A stretch of 64,000 nucleotides of DNA from Kaustia mangrovi (lineage in GTDB: Bacteria > Pseudomonadota > Alphaproteobacteria > Rhizobiales > Im1). Made by a program: the position numbers and the translations under genes. The notes under the pieces were generated by a model. That model searched no databases, had not been told where the DNA came from, and saw only the letters and a program-made list of their open reading frames with translations. Of the stretch, positions 36,370 through 45,136 are shown one piece after another (positions within the stretch are counted from its first letter, which is position 1; every line of letters starts with the position of its first letter). The stretch is taken from positions 4,206,501-4,270,500 of the forward strand of contig NZ_CP058214.1 in the NCBI RefSeq assembly GCF_015482775.1. Reading direction: 5' to 3'.

Positions 36370-36851
36370 AGTTCCTGCGCGTCATCCGCTTCGACCGGTC
36401 GGACGACCATGTCTTCGCCCGGGCCGCGGAGCCCGACGAGTGGGCGGTGTCCGGCGCCTTCTCCTTCATTGCCCTTCGCCCATCGGATATCGTCGGCAAG
36501 ACCCGTCAGGCCTTCGTGAACGGCTTTCTCGGCCTGCCGAGCTTCGGCCGGTCGACCTTCGCCGTCATCGCGGAGATGGGGGATGCGGAGCGCGGCCTCG
36601 TGGAAGGCTGGCTTGCCGACCATGCGCTTGCCGAGCACGGCGCGCCCGACCGCGCGGCGGCGCTTGCCGCGGCGCGCGACGAGATCGCCTTCGTGGCCGG
36701 TCTGTGCGAGGAAAAGCCGATCAACACCGTTCTCGCCGTTCACCGGCATCTGGACGACGAGGGCGCGATCCGCGAGGCCTTCCGGGAAATCGCTCCGCCG
36801 GGCGAGCCGCGCCATGCCCGCATCTGGGACATCGCCGATGACGATACCTGA
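36366..36851 (+). CDS. DUF6505-like protein
   Basis: A 161-residue protein starting MKFLRVIRFDRSDDHVFARAAEPDEW, begun by GTG overlapping the previous stop by four bases. It has no signal peptide, membrane span or cysteine cluster beyond one Cys near residue 119. It matches what I recall as DUF6505, with no known function. The tight overlaps on both sides mean it is made with the ligase-like protein and the following DUF6352-like protein. Confidence 0.7.
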   Translation: MKFLRVIRFDRSDDHVFARAAEPDEWAVSGAFSFIALRPSDIVGKTRQAFVNGFLGLPSFGRSTFAVIAEMGDAERGLVEGWLADHALAEHGAPDRAAALAAARDEIAFVAGLCEEKPINTVLAVHRHLDDEGAIREAFREIAPPGEPRHARIWDIADDDT

Positions 36852-37857
36852 CTTCTGGCTGAGTTCGGGCTTCCATCTTCTCGAGCGCAACGAGCGGGGC
36901 GAGCTCGCGGTCACGCCCGCTTTTGTCGGGGCCTATCTCGCCCGGCCGGAAATGGCGCCGGTCGCGGAATCCTGCCCGGAGGAGGTCGCGCTCCATGCGG
37001 GCCTCGAGGCGGATCCGCTGTCGGCGGTGCCGGAGGCGCGTCTCGCCGCGCTCGCCGACGAGGATGTCCGCGACAATTACCGGATCTTCCTGGGGTTCCG
37101 CGACCTGCTCGTGCGGGCCGGTACGCTGGAGGCGGCCTATATGACGATCCTGCGGGGCGCGCCGGTGCCCGTGCCGCCGCTCTTCGTCGACCAGATCGTC
37201 CATGCGGTCCTGCGCAACATCCTCGACGATTGCTCCGATCCGCTGCGCCTGCGCGCCGCGGAGCTGTTCTTCCGCGACCAGCGCGTCTCCACCGACGAGG
37301 GGCGCGTCATTCTCGCCGACGAGGAGACGGTGGAGATGTATGCCCGCACGGGCGGCTTCGGCGGCCTCGGCCAGTTGCTGGCGGAGGCGGGCACGGCGCC
37401 GCGCGCGGTCGATCTCGACGTTCTGGGCGAGGACAACAAGGCCATCTACTGGGCGCGCTCCGACCGGTTCGACACCGCCATCGACATTCGCTTCACCCAG
37501 CCCGCGCTCGACGCCTTCGCCCGCGTGATGGAGGCCTGGATCGGCCATTTCCTCAAGCTGCGCGTGCGCATCCAGCCCGTCCAGCGCATCGACGACGAGG
37601 CGTGGCGCTGGCATATCGGGCTCGACGCGGAAGCCTCGCGCATCCTGAACGCGCTCTATCGCGGGACGCCGCTCGGCGAGAGCGACATGGAGCAGATCAT
37701 CGCGCTGTTCCGGATGGAGGTGCGTGACCGCGACGCGATCATGGAGGAGATGCGCGGCCGGCCGATCTATCTCGCGCTCGCCAAGGAACAGGCCGGGACG
37801 CTCAAGATGAAACCGCAGAACCTGCTCGCCAACCTGCCGCTCATGGCGGAGGTGTGA
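36838..37857 (+). CDS. DUF6352-like protein
   Basis: A 339-residue cytoplasmic protein starting MTIPDFWLSSGFHLLERNERG. It is mostly helical by composition, with conserved-looking blocks FFRDQRVSTDEGRVILADEE and DVLGEDNKAIYWARSDRFDT. It matches what I recall as DUF6352, of unknown function. The gene overlaps the previous one by 14 bases. Association with formate dehydrogenase loci is the only clue to its role. Confidence 0.75.
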   Translation: MTIPDFWLSSGFHLLERNERGELAVTPAFVGAYLARPEMAPVAESCPEEVALHAGLEADPLSAVPEARLAALADEDVRDNYRIFLGFRDLLVRAGTLEAAYMTILRGAPVPVPPLFVDQIVHAVLRNILDDCSDPLRLRAAELFFRDQRVSTDEGRVILADEETVEMYARTGGFGGLGQLLAEAGTAPRAVDLDVLGEDNKAIYWARSDRFDTAIDIRFTQPALDAFARVMEAWIGHFLKLRVRIQPVQRIDDEAWRWHIGLDAEASRILNALYRGTPLGESDMEQIIALFRMEVRDRDAIMEEMRGRPIYLALAKEQAGTLKMKPQNLLANLPLMAEV

Positions 37858-37862
37858 GGGCC

Positions 37863-38180
37863 ATGGGCGCGCGCGGCCGGCACTCCGTCCTCGACCGGTG
37901 GCCCGCCCGTGCGCTGGCCGCCGCGGTGGTGCTCGCATGCCTGGCCGCCATGGCCTATATCGCCCGCGACCGCCTGTTCCCGTCCTCGCGGGATGCCGCC
38001 GGCGAGGGGCTCAATCCGGACTTCGTGGCCTGCCGCGACCAGCGGCTCGGCGAGGTGCGGCAGATGCGCGAGGACGGCCTCATCACCGCCGACCAGCTCG
38101 AGACCTTCACCGCCCGCGCCATCGGCTATTGCGCGGACCGGTTCCCGCCGGATGCCCGGGGGCCGGTGCAGCAGGGCTGA
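37863..38180 (+). CDS. Small single-span protein closing the operon
   Basis: A 105-residue protein with one N-terminal membrane helix (about 17-35, ALAAAVVLACLAAMAYIA) and a soluble part of about 65 residues with two cysteines (VACRDQRLG and GYCADRF) that could form a disulfide in the periplasm. I chose the ATG at 37863, which has GGAGG upstream; a GTG at 37854 overlaps the previous stop. I do not recognise the family. Confidence 0.6.
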   Translation: MGARGRHSVLDRWPARALAAAVVLACLAAMAYIARDRLFPSSRDAAGEGLNPDFVACRDQRLGEVRQMREDGLITADQLETFTARAIGYCADRFPPDARGPVQQG

Positions 38181-38198
38181 TGAGAGAAACCTCGCCGA

Positions 38199-38537
38199 TC
38201 AGGATTGCGCGCGCTTCGGACCGTAGAAGATCACCCAGACCTTGAAATCGTCGGTGAAGGTCTCGAAGCGGTGCGGCATGTGGGCGGGCACGTAGAGCAG
38301 GTCGCCCGGGCCGAAGTCCACGAGGTCCTCGCCCCGGCTGAAGGTGCCCGTGCCGTCCGCGACGATATAGAGCTCGTCGCGGTCGTGCGGCGTCTGCCGG
38401 TCGGTGCCGACCGGGGCGTAGAGCTCCACCGTGACGTCGTCTCCCCGGTCGAGGACCACATGGAACGGCGTGTCCGGCGCGAGGCGGGAGAAAGCCTCCG
38501 CCACCGTCGTCTTCAGCATGGGCTTGTCGTTCGGCAT
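38199..38537 (-). CDS. Cupin-domain protein
   Basis: A 112-residue single-domain cupin. The metal-binding motifs are visible: TPHDRDELYIVADGTGTF (His and Glu ligands near residues 50-55) and PGDLLYVPAHMPHRFE (His near 86-90). It is likely a small metal-dependent enzyme or sensor; the substrate is unknown. A GTG at 38546 overlaps the preceding gene's stop by four bases, so it is coupled to the PPOX gene and a start three codons earlier is possible. Confidence 0.85.
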   Translation of the reverse strand: MPNDKPMLKTTVAEAFSRLAPDTPFHVVLDRGDDVTVELYAPVGTDRQTPHDRDELYIVADGTGTFSRGEDLVDFGPGDLLYVPAHMPHRFETFTDDFKVWVIFYGPKRAQS

Positions 38538-38542
38538 GGCGG

Positions 38543-39211
38543 TCACCCCATCTTGAAATCGCGCACGGCGTCCGGCACCTCCAGGCCGTCGAGCAGGCGC
38601 GGGCAGGGGATGGGGGCGAGCGTCTGCGTCCTGAAGGGCAGCACGCCGGCCCAGACCGGGTCGCCGTAATCCTCCTCGTCGTCGACCGGCGGGCCGGTGC
38701 GGATCTTGGCGGAGGCCTCGTCGAGCGGCATGGAGAGCACGGTGGTGGCCTTGATCTCCTGATCGGTCATGGCGCGCATCTGCGCGATCCGGCCGGGCAG
38801 GAGTCCCTCCATGAAGCGGTCGAGATGGCGCGCCTTGTCCTCCGGCGCGACCGGCTCGGCGGTGCCGTAGACGACGACGGAGCGATAGTTGGCGGAGTGG
38901 TGAAAGGCGGAGCGCGCAAGGACCAGCCCGTCGAAGATCGTGACCGTCAGGCAGACCGGCGCGCCCGCGGCGGCGCGCAGCATGCGGCTCGCCGAGGAGC
39001 CGTGCCAGTAGACCCGGTCGCCCTCGCGCCACTGGATCGTCGGCAGGACGGCGGGCTTGCCGTCGACCGAGAAGCCGATATGGCACAGCGGCATGGCGTC
39101 GAGGATCGCGTCGATGGTCGCGCGGTCGTAATGGCCGCGCTCATGGGCCCGCCTGAGCCGGGTGCGGTCGGTCGGGGCGTGCGCTCTTTCGGCGGTCGCG
39201 GTGTCGGTCAT
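38543..39211 (-). CDS. Pyridoxamine 5'-phosphate oxidase-family flavoprotein
   Basis: A 222-residue protein with the split-barrel FMN fold. Signature regions are LDAMPLCHIGFSVDGKPAVLPT and YWHGSSASRMLRA near residues 45-85. It may bind FMN, haem or F420; it is not the classic PdxH. It is transcribed away from a MocR regulator, and the pair shares the operator at 39261. GGAGACAGG lies ahead of the ATG. Confidence 0.87.
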   Translation of the reverse strand: MTDTATAERAHAPTDRTRLRRAHERGHYDRATIDAILDAMPLCHIGFSVDGKPAVLPTIQWREGDRVYWHGSSASRMLRAAAGAPVCLTVTIFDGLVLARSAFHHSANYRSVVVYGTAEPVAPEDKARHLDRFMEGLLPGRIAQMRAMTDQEIKATTVLSMPLDEASAKIRTGPPVDDEEDYGDPVWAGVLPFRTQTLAPIPCPRLLDGLEVPDAVRDFKMG

Positions 39212-39260
39212 GGGCCTGTCTCCAGAAAGAGAATTGTGTCGCCCCGTGGATTGCCCTTTA

Positions 39261-39284
39261 ATTGGACTTGTTAAAAGGTCCAAT
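39261..39284. promoter_or_regulatory. Inverted repeat between the PPOX and MocR genes
   Basis: ATTGGAC and GTCCAAT are exact reverse complements around ten AT-rich bases, six bases before the MocR start codon and 50 bases before the PPOX start. MocR-type regulators often bind sites with TGGAC halves, so this is a good operator candidate for control of both directions. Confidence 0.6.
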
Positions 39285-39290
39285 TTTTCG

Positions 39291-40775
39291 ATGTCAAAGC
39301 AGTCCAATATTGCGCCCGGCGGCCCACCCCCCGATGCCGCGCTTCTGGCCCTGTCGATCGATGCGTCGGCAACCGAGCCGGCCTATGTCCAGATCTATGC
39401 GGGCATCCGCGATCTGATCCTGTCGGGCCGGATCGCGCAGGGCGCGCGCCTGCCCGCCAGCCGCACGCTCGCTGCCGAGCTGGGCGTGGCGCGGGCGACG
39501 GCGGTCGCCGCCTATGACCAGCTTGCCGGCGAGGGCTATATCGAGGGGCGGCGCGGCTCCGGCATGTATGTGGCGCCGTTCCTGCCCGAGCATCTCATGC
39601 TCGTGCGCCCGGCCGCGGGCAATCGCTGGAGCGGCGGGGCAGACGGTGCCGCCGCGCCGGCCGAGCTGCGCGGCACGCGCCCCATCGTGCCGTTCCGCAT
39701 CGGGCCCGATCCGCGCCTGTTTCCCCATGCCGACTGGGCGCGCCTCCTCCAGGAGAGCTGGCGGGACGGCGGCGCCCCGTGGGACGGGATGCCGGACCCG
39801 TTCGGCCATATGCGCCTGCGCGCCGCCATCGCCGACCATCTCGCGGCCTGGCGCGGCATCGCCGCGACGCCCGACGAGATCGTCGTGACCGCCGGCACGG
39901 CCGATGCGCTCGATATCGTCATCCGCACGCTGATGGCGCCGGGCGAGACCGTGTGGATGGAGGATCCCGGGCACGCTCCGCTGCGCGCCGCCGTCGAGGC
40001 TCACGGGCTGCAACCGCACGCGGTGCCCGTCGACCGGGAGGGGTTCGACCTCGACCGGGCGACCGCCGGCGGCGGGTCGGCGCGCGCCGTCATCGTCACG
40101 CCCTCGCGGCAGTTTCCGTTGGGCCATACCATGCCGCTGGCGCGCCGGCTCGCCATGATCGAATGGGCGAGCCAGACGGAAAGCTGGATCGTGGAGGACG
40201 ACTATGACAGCGAGTTCCGCTATTCGGGCCGGCCGCTGGCCGCCCTCGCCAGCCTGGACGAGACCGGCCGCGTGATCTATCTGGGCTCGTTCTCCAAGAT
40301 CTTCTCCTCCAGCCTCCGGCTCGGCTTCATCGTCGCGCCCCGGACCCTCGCGGACGCCTTCCGGCGCACGCTGGAGCGGTTCGGCATGCGCGCCTCCCTG
40401 GTCGCCCAGCCCGCACTTGCCGCCTTCATGGAGACGGGACGCTTCGCGCGCCATCTCCGGCGCCTGCGCCGCACCTATCAGAAGCGCCAGGCCGCACTCA
40501 TGACCGCACTCGCCGAGGAGTTCGACGGCCTGCTCGCCGCCGAGCCGCAGGGCGCAGGCATGCACCTGACCGTCGATATCGACCCGGCGCTCCGGCGCCG
40601 CATGGACGACCGGGAGATTTCCGCGCGGGCACGCGAAGCCGGCATCGAGGTGCCGGCCCTGTCGGCCAGCTTCCATGGGCCCGCCTCCCGGCAGGGCCTG
40701 CTCATGGGGTTTGCGGCCTTCGACGAGGACGAGCTTCGCCATGGCGCAGATCGCCTCAAGGCGGCCTTGTGGTGA
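39291..40775 (+). CDS. MocR-type GntR/aminotransferase regulator
   Basis: A 494-residue transcription factor of the MocR subfamily: a GntR winged helix (about 31-95, PASRTLAAELGVARATAVAAYDQLAGEGY) joined to a class I aminotransferase fold (about 130-490). The PLP lysine is in YLGSFSKIFSSSLRLGF. Such proteins sense PLP or an amino compound. The divergent PPOX gene and the repeat at 39261 suggest that it controls that gene and the cupin gene. The start ATG is 291 bases past the AT-rich operator by position 39291. Confidence 0.9.
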   Translation: MSKQSNIAPGGPPPDAALLALSIDASATEPAYVQIYAGIRDLILSGRIAQGARLPASRTLAAELGVARATAVAAYDQLAGEGYIEGRRGSGMYVAPFLPEHLMLVRPAAGNRWSGGADGAAAPAELRGTRPIVPFRIGPDPRLFPHADWARLLQESWRDGGAPWDGMPDPFGHMRLRAAIADHLAAWRGIAATPDEIVVTAGTADALDIVIRTLMAPGETVWMEDPGHAPLRAAVEAHGLQPHAVPVDREGFDLDRATAGGGSARAVIVTPSRQFPLGHTMPLARRLAMIEWASQTESWIVEDDYDSEFRYSGRPLAALASLDETGRVIYLGSFSKIFSSSLRLGFIVAPRTLADAFRRTLERFGMRASLVAQPALAAFMETGRFARHLRRLRRTYQKRQAALMTALAEEFDGLLAAEPQGAGMHLTVDIDPALRRRMDDREISARAREAGIEVPALSASFHGPASRQGLLMGFAAFDEDELRHGADRLKAALW

Positions 40776-41050
40776 TGCAAGGAGGTCACAGCTTTGGAAA
40801 ATCAATCGGTTGTGCGCGGATAGCTATTGTCCGGGCCGTGGATTCACATAGGCTGTGCGTCGGCGCTAGGCTCCCGATTCGCCTCCATTGAGCGAGGCGA
40901 CGGGGATCGGGAGCGAAAGCGAAGCAGACGAGGGGGAGCCCTGTCAGTCGCTCCGTGCGGGCATCGTGGACATCAAACGTTGTCGGGGTAGGTTACGGAA
41001 GACGAACGAAACAGGGCCCAAAGCGGGGAATGCCCAACATGACCGGGGCA

Positions 41051-41114
41051 GGCCCGCAAAACGAAAGAAGCCGGAGCCCGCGGGGGGTCTCCGGCTTCGT
41101 TCGTTTTGCGGGCC
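41051..41114. repeat. 26-bp inverted repeat with one mismatch
   Basis: Arms 41051-41076 and 41089-41114 pair at 25 of 26 positions around a 12-base GC-rich loop. The stem includes GCAAAACGAA and the matching TTCGTTTTGC. Located between convergent genes, it is long for a terminator and could be a remnant of a small mobile repeat. Confidence 0.8.
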
Positions 41115-41263
41115 CCGCCCGGCTTCGGTGTGAGCAGTGCCGGCATGGGGTAGCGCCGGCATCTCGGCAATGAACTCCGGAATGGTCCCCGGACTTGTTG
41201 CCCCGAGGCGCTGCTGCCCGCGCAGGTGCCCGTTTCCAATGCGTGAAGCCCGGCCCCTCTCGT

Positions 41264-41335
41264 CGTCATTCCCGCGAAAGCGGGAAACCACAAGCAATAT
41301 CAGAGATATGGACCCCCGCTTCCGCGGGGATGACG
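41264..41335. repeat. Dispersed palindromic element
   Basis: Outer CGTCAT (41264-41269) and ATGACG (41330-41335) enclose two small hairpins, TTCCCGC-GAAA-GCGGGAA (41269-41286) and CCCCGC-TTCC-GCGGGG (41314-41329). This is the same composite design as the element at 5243. Confidence 0.8.
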
Positions 41336-41377
41336 GACCGCAGATGCCGTATGCGGAACGAGCGGCCGATTGACCAG

Positions 41378-41411
41378 ACCTGCGCTCAGGTGGGGACACC
41401 TGAGCGCAGGT
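41378..41411. terminator. Hairpin at the 3' end of glnA
   Basis: Arms of 15 bases (41378-41392 and 41397-41411) are exact reverse complements around GGGA. It begins 12 bases beyond the glnA stop on the minus strand and is the natural end of the glnBA transcript. No T-run is present. Confidence 0.65.
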
Positions 41412-41422
41412 CGATCCTGCCG

Positions 41423-42841
41423 TCAGACCGAGTAGTACATGTCGAACTCGACCGGATGCGGCGTCATCTTGAAGCGCTCGTCCTCCTCGCGCTTCAGCGC
41501 GATATAGGCGTCGATCTGGTCGTCGGAGAACACGCCGCCCTTGGTCAGGAAGGCGCGGTCGGCGTCCAGGTTGTCGAGCGCCTCGGTGAGGCTCGAGGAG
41601 ACATGCGGGATGTCCTTCAGCTCCTCCGGCGGCAGGTCGTAGAGGTCCTTGTCCATGGCCTCGCCCGGATGGAGCTTGTTCTGGATGCCGTCGACGCCGG
41701 CCATCAGCATGGCGGCGAAGGCCAGATAGGGATTGGCGGACGGATCCGGGAACCGCACCTCGAGCCGCTTGGCCTTCGGCGACGTGGTGTGCGGAATGCG
41801 GCAGGAGGCCGACCGGTTGCGCGACGAATAGGCGAGCAGGACCGGCGCCTCGTAGCCCGGCACCAGACGCTTGTAGGAGTTGGTGATCGGGTTGGTGAAG
41901 GCGTTCAGCGCGCGCGCATGCTTGATGATGCCGCCGATGAAGAACAGGCACTCCTCCGACAGGTCCGCATACTGGTTGCCGGCAAAGTTCGGCTTGCCGT
42001 CCTTCCACAGCGAGAAGTGGCAGTGCATGCCCGAGCCGTTGTCGCCGAAGACCGGCTTCGGCATGAAGGTGGCCGACTTGCCGTAGGCGTGGGCGACATT
42101 GTGCACCACGTACTTGTAGATCTGCATCTTGTCGGCCATCACGGTCAGCGGCGCGAACTTCACGCCGAGCTCGTGCTGGGCGGCGCCGACCTCATGGTGA
42201 TGCTTCTCCGTCTCCACGCCCATCTCCGCCATGACGGAGAGCATCTCGGAGCGGATGTCCTGGCAGGAATCCACCGGATTGACCGGGAAGTAGCCGCCCT
42301 TCATGCGCGGGCGGTGGCCGAGATTGCCCATCTCGTACTCGGTGCCCGTATTGCTCGGAAGCTCCGTGGAGTCGACCTGGAAGCCGGTATTGTAGGGGTC
42401 GGTGTTGAAGCGGACATCGTCGAAGATGAAGAACTCCGCCTCGGGGCCCACGAAGACCGTGTCGCCGATCTGGGTCTGCTTGAGATAGGCCTCCGCGTTC
42501 TTCGCGGTCATGCGCGGGTCGCGGGTATAGGCCTCGCCGGTCGACGGCTCGAGCACGTCGCAGAACAGCCCGAGCGTCGACTGGGCGTAGAACGGGTCGA
42601 GATGCGCGCTCGCCGGATCGGGCATCAGCATCATGTCGGACTCGTTGATCGCCTTCCAGCCCTGGATGGAGGAGCCGTCGAAGGCGACGCCGTCGGCGAA
42701 CATGTCCTCGTCGACGATCGCGACGTCCATGGTGACGTGCTGCAGCTTGCCGCGCGGGTCCGTGAACCGGAGATCCACGAACTTGACGTCCTTGTCCTTG
42801 ATCAGGGCAAGGACGGACTCTGCGGAATGCTCGTTAGCCAT
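41423..42841 (-). CDS. glnA: Glutamine synthetase, type I
   Basis: A 472-residue GSI enzyme making glutamine from glutamate, ammonia and ATP as a dodecamer. Signatures are [31 protein letters not shown] and the C-terminal NRSASCRIP. The adenylylation site is Tyr401 in [10 protein letters not shown], so activity can be switched by GlnE. It follows glnB by 83 bases on the same strand, as in other alphaproteobacteria, and shares its nitrogen control. Confidence 0.97.
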   Translation of the reverse strand: MANEHSAESVLALIKDKDVKFVDLRFTDPRGKLQHVTMDVAIVDEDMFADGVAFDGSSIQGWKAINESDMMLMPDPASAHLDPFYAQSTLGLFCDVLEPSTGEAYTRDPRMTAKNAEAYLKQTQIGDTVFVGPEAEFFIFDDVRFNTDPYNTGFQVDSTELPSNTGTEYEMGNLGHRPRMKGGYFPVNPVDSCQDIRSEMLSVMAEMGVETEKHHHEVGAAQHELGVKFAPLTVMADKMQIYKYVVHNVAHAYGKSATFMPKPVFGDNGSGMHCHFSLWKDGKPNFAGNQYADLSEECLFFIGGIIKHARALNAFTNPITNSYKRLVPGYEAPVLLAYSSRNRSASCRIPHTTSPKAKRLEVRFPDPSANPYLAFAAMLMAGVDGIQNKLHPGEAMDKDLYDLPPEELKDIPHVSSSLTEALDNLDADRAFLTKGGVFSDDQIDAYIALKREEDERFKMTPHPVEFDMYYSV

Positions 42842-42924
42842 TTCTGGTTTTCCCTGCTATTGGCGTGAGAGTTGGTGTTTGGAAAAGGGTCGAAGGGGCT
42901 CGGCGAGGTGTCGCGGGGGCCGGG

Positions 42925-43302
<378 letters not shown>

Positions 43303-43351
43303 TCACGCGGACAGACGGTCCCATTGCCCGCGAACGGGCTGCCCGTCCCTA

Positions 43352-43368
43352 TGCAGCCCTCGTGCCAA
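43352..43368 (-). promoter_or_regulatory. Sigma-54 promoter of glnBA
   Basis: On the minus strand TTGGCACGAGGGCTGCA matches the sigma-54 -24/-12 pattern TGGCACG, four bases, TTGC at all but one position (C in place of the first T of TTGC). It lies about 90 bases ahead of the glnB start, giving a leader of near 78 bases. An upstream NtrC site is expected; I did not find a clear one. Confidence 0.8.
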
Positions 43369-43631
43369 ACCCGTTCCAGATAAATAATCCATTCATATCA
43401 GTGTCTTATATACACTCGTGCCGGTGGGCCGGAATTGCAGGGAAATCATTGCCCAAATTTTACTCTTCTTGCTGCATGCAAAAAGGGCAGACTGCCTCGA
43501 TCCTGTGCACAGGATGAAGTCTGACAGCCCCCGGCCGCGCCGTCCATAGCCCTGACGCGTAGCGCGGCGGGAGAATCCGTGTCTATAGTCGGCCCGGAAC
43601 GGCCGTCCGACAAAGGGGGAAGACCGGCTTC

Positions 43632-45136
43632 ATGATGACGCAGGCGCTGGAGCTTCTGACCACCGCGGAAATGTACGAGGCCGACCGGCTCGCCATGGAC
43701 GGGGGCATTGCGGGCATCGCGCTCATGGAGAAGGCGGGGCGCGGCGTCGCCGGAGCCATCGCGATGCGTTTCGCGCCGGTGCCGGTCCTCGTCCTGTGCG
43801 GGCCGGGGAACAATGGCGGCGACGGCTTCGTGGTGGCGCGGCTGCTCAAGGAGGAGGGCTGGCCGGTGACGCTGGCCCTGCTCGGCGAGCGCGCGCGGCT
43901 CAAGGGCGACGCCGCGGAGATGGCCGCGCGCTGGCAGGGCCCGGTGCTGCCGCTTGCCGAGGCACGCCCCGAAGAGGCGGGCCTGGTGGTCGATGCGGTG
44001 TTCGGCGCGGGGCTTGCCCGCCCGCTTGAGGGCGCGCCGCGCGAGATGATCGAGCGCGTGGCCCGGGCCGGCTGCCCGGTCGTCGCCGTGGACGTGCCGA
44101 GCGGGGTCGACGGCGATACCGGACGCGTGCTCGGCGCCGCGGCACCCGCCACCCTCACGGTCACCTTCTTCAGGCGCAAGCCCGGCCATCTGCTCTATCC
44201 GGGCCGGGGGCTGTGCGGGGAGACCGTCACCGTCGATATCGGGACGCCGGAGGCCGTGCTCGACACCATCCGCCCGAAGGCGGCGGCGAACGGGCCGGCG
44301 CTGTGGGTGTCGCGCTTTCCCGTTCCGGCCGCTGAGGGCCACAAATACGGGCGCGGCCATGCGGTCGTCGCCTCGGGTGGCCCGTGGGCGACGGGGGCGG
44401 CCCGGCTCGCCGCGCGCGGCGCGCTGCGCATCGGGGCGGGGCTCGTGACGGTCGCCTCGCCGCCCGACGCGCTCGCCGTCAACGCCGCCCATCTCACCGC
44501 GATCATGCTGACGGAGGCGGGCGACAGGCCGGCGCTGGCCCGCTTCCTGTCCGACCGCAGGCACAATGCCGCGCTGATCGGGCCGGGGGCCGGCGTCGAC
44601 GGGACGACCCGGGAACGGCGCGACGCCATCCTGGAAAGCGGCGCGGCGGCGGTGCTCGACGCCGATGCGCTGACCGTTTCCGCCCGCGATCCGCAGGAGC
44701 TCTTCGCCGCCATCGCCCTGCGACCCGGGCGGCCCGTGGCGCTCACCCCCATGAGGGCGAGTTCGCCCGGCTGTTCCCGGATCTCGGGGCGGAGGCCGGC
44801 TCGAAGACCGAGCGTGCCCGCGAGGCCGCCCGCCGGTCCGGCGCCGTCATCGTGCTCAAGGGACCCGATACGGTGATCGCCGCCCCCGACGGGCGCGCGG
44901 CGATCAACGCCAATGCGCCGGCCGATCTCGCGACGGCGGGCTCCGGCGACGTGCTCGGCGGCCTGATCCTCGGCCTCCTGGCGCAGGGGATGCCCGCCTT
45001 CGAGGCCGCCGCCGCCGCGGTGTGGTGCCATGGGGCCGCCGGTCAGCACGCCGGCGCCGGGCTCATCGCGGAGGACCTTCCCGAAGCGATCCCCGCGGTG
45101 CTCGCGGAGCTCAGGCGCGAGATTTCCGGGCCTTGA
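43632..45136 (+). pseudogene. nnr: NAD(P)H-hydrate repair enzyme, frameshifted
   Basis: The bifunctional Nnr protein repairs NADHX and NADPHX: the N-terminal half is the epimerase (NNGGDGFVVARLL, VPSGVDGDTG) and the C-terminal half the ADP-dependent dehydratase ([17 protein letters not shown]). Reading is in one frame from 43632 to about 44750, then continues in the next. At 44746-44750 five C residues stand where ACC CCC CAT would need six to read ALTPHEGEF. So the gene is broken by one missing base, or this is a sequencing error in a C run. The epimerase half could still be made with a foreign tail. The remaining 3' end overlaps the convergent transporter gene by 26 bases. Confidence 0.85.

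Larger units (their letters stand above)
40776..41422. other. 647-base non-coding gap with repeats
   Basis: This gap between the convergent MocR and glnA genes has no credible gene. It holds a 26-bp inverted repeat (41051-41114), a palindrome of the dispersed family (41264-41335) and a strong hairpin next to glnA (41378-41411), each listed separately. The part from 40776 to 41050 shows nothing I can name. Confidence 0.7.

Noticed and set aside
43420-43450. Second sigma-54 promoter on the plus strand ahead of nnr
   Set aside because: The GG and GC elements are one base too close and the middle of the -24 element does not match.
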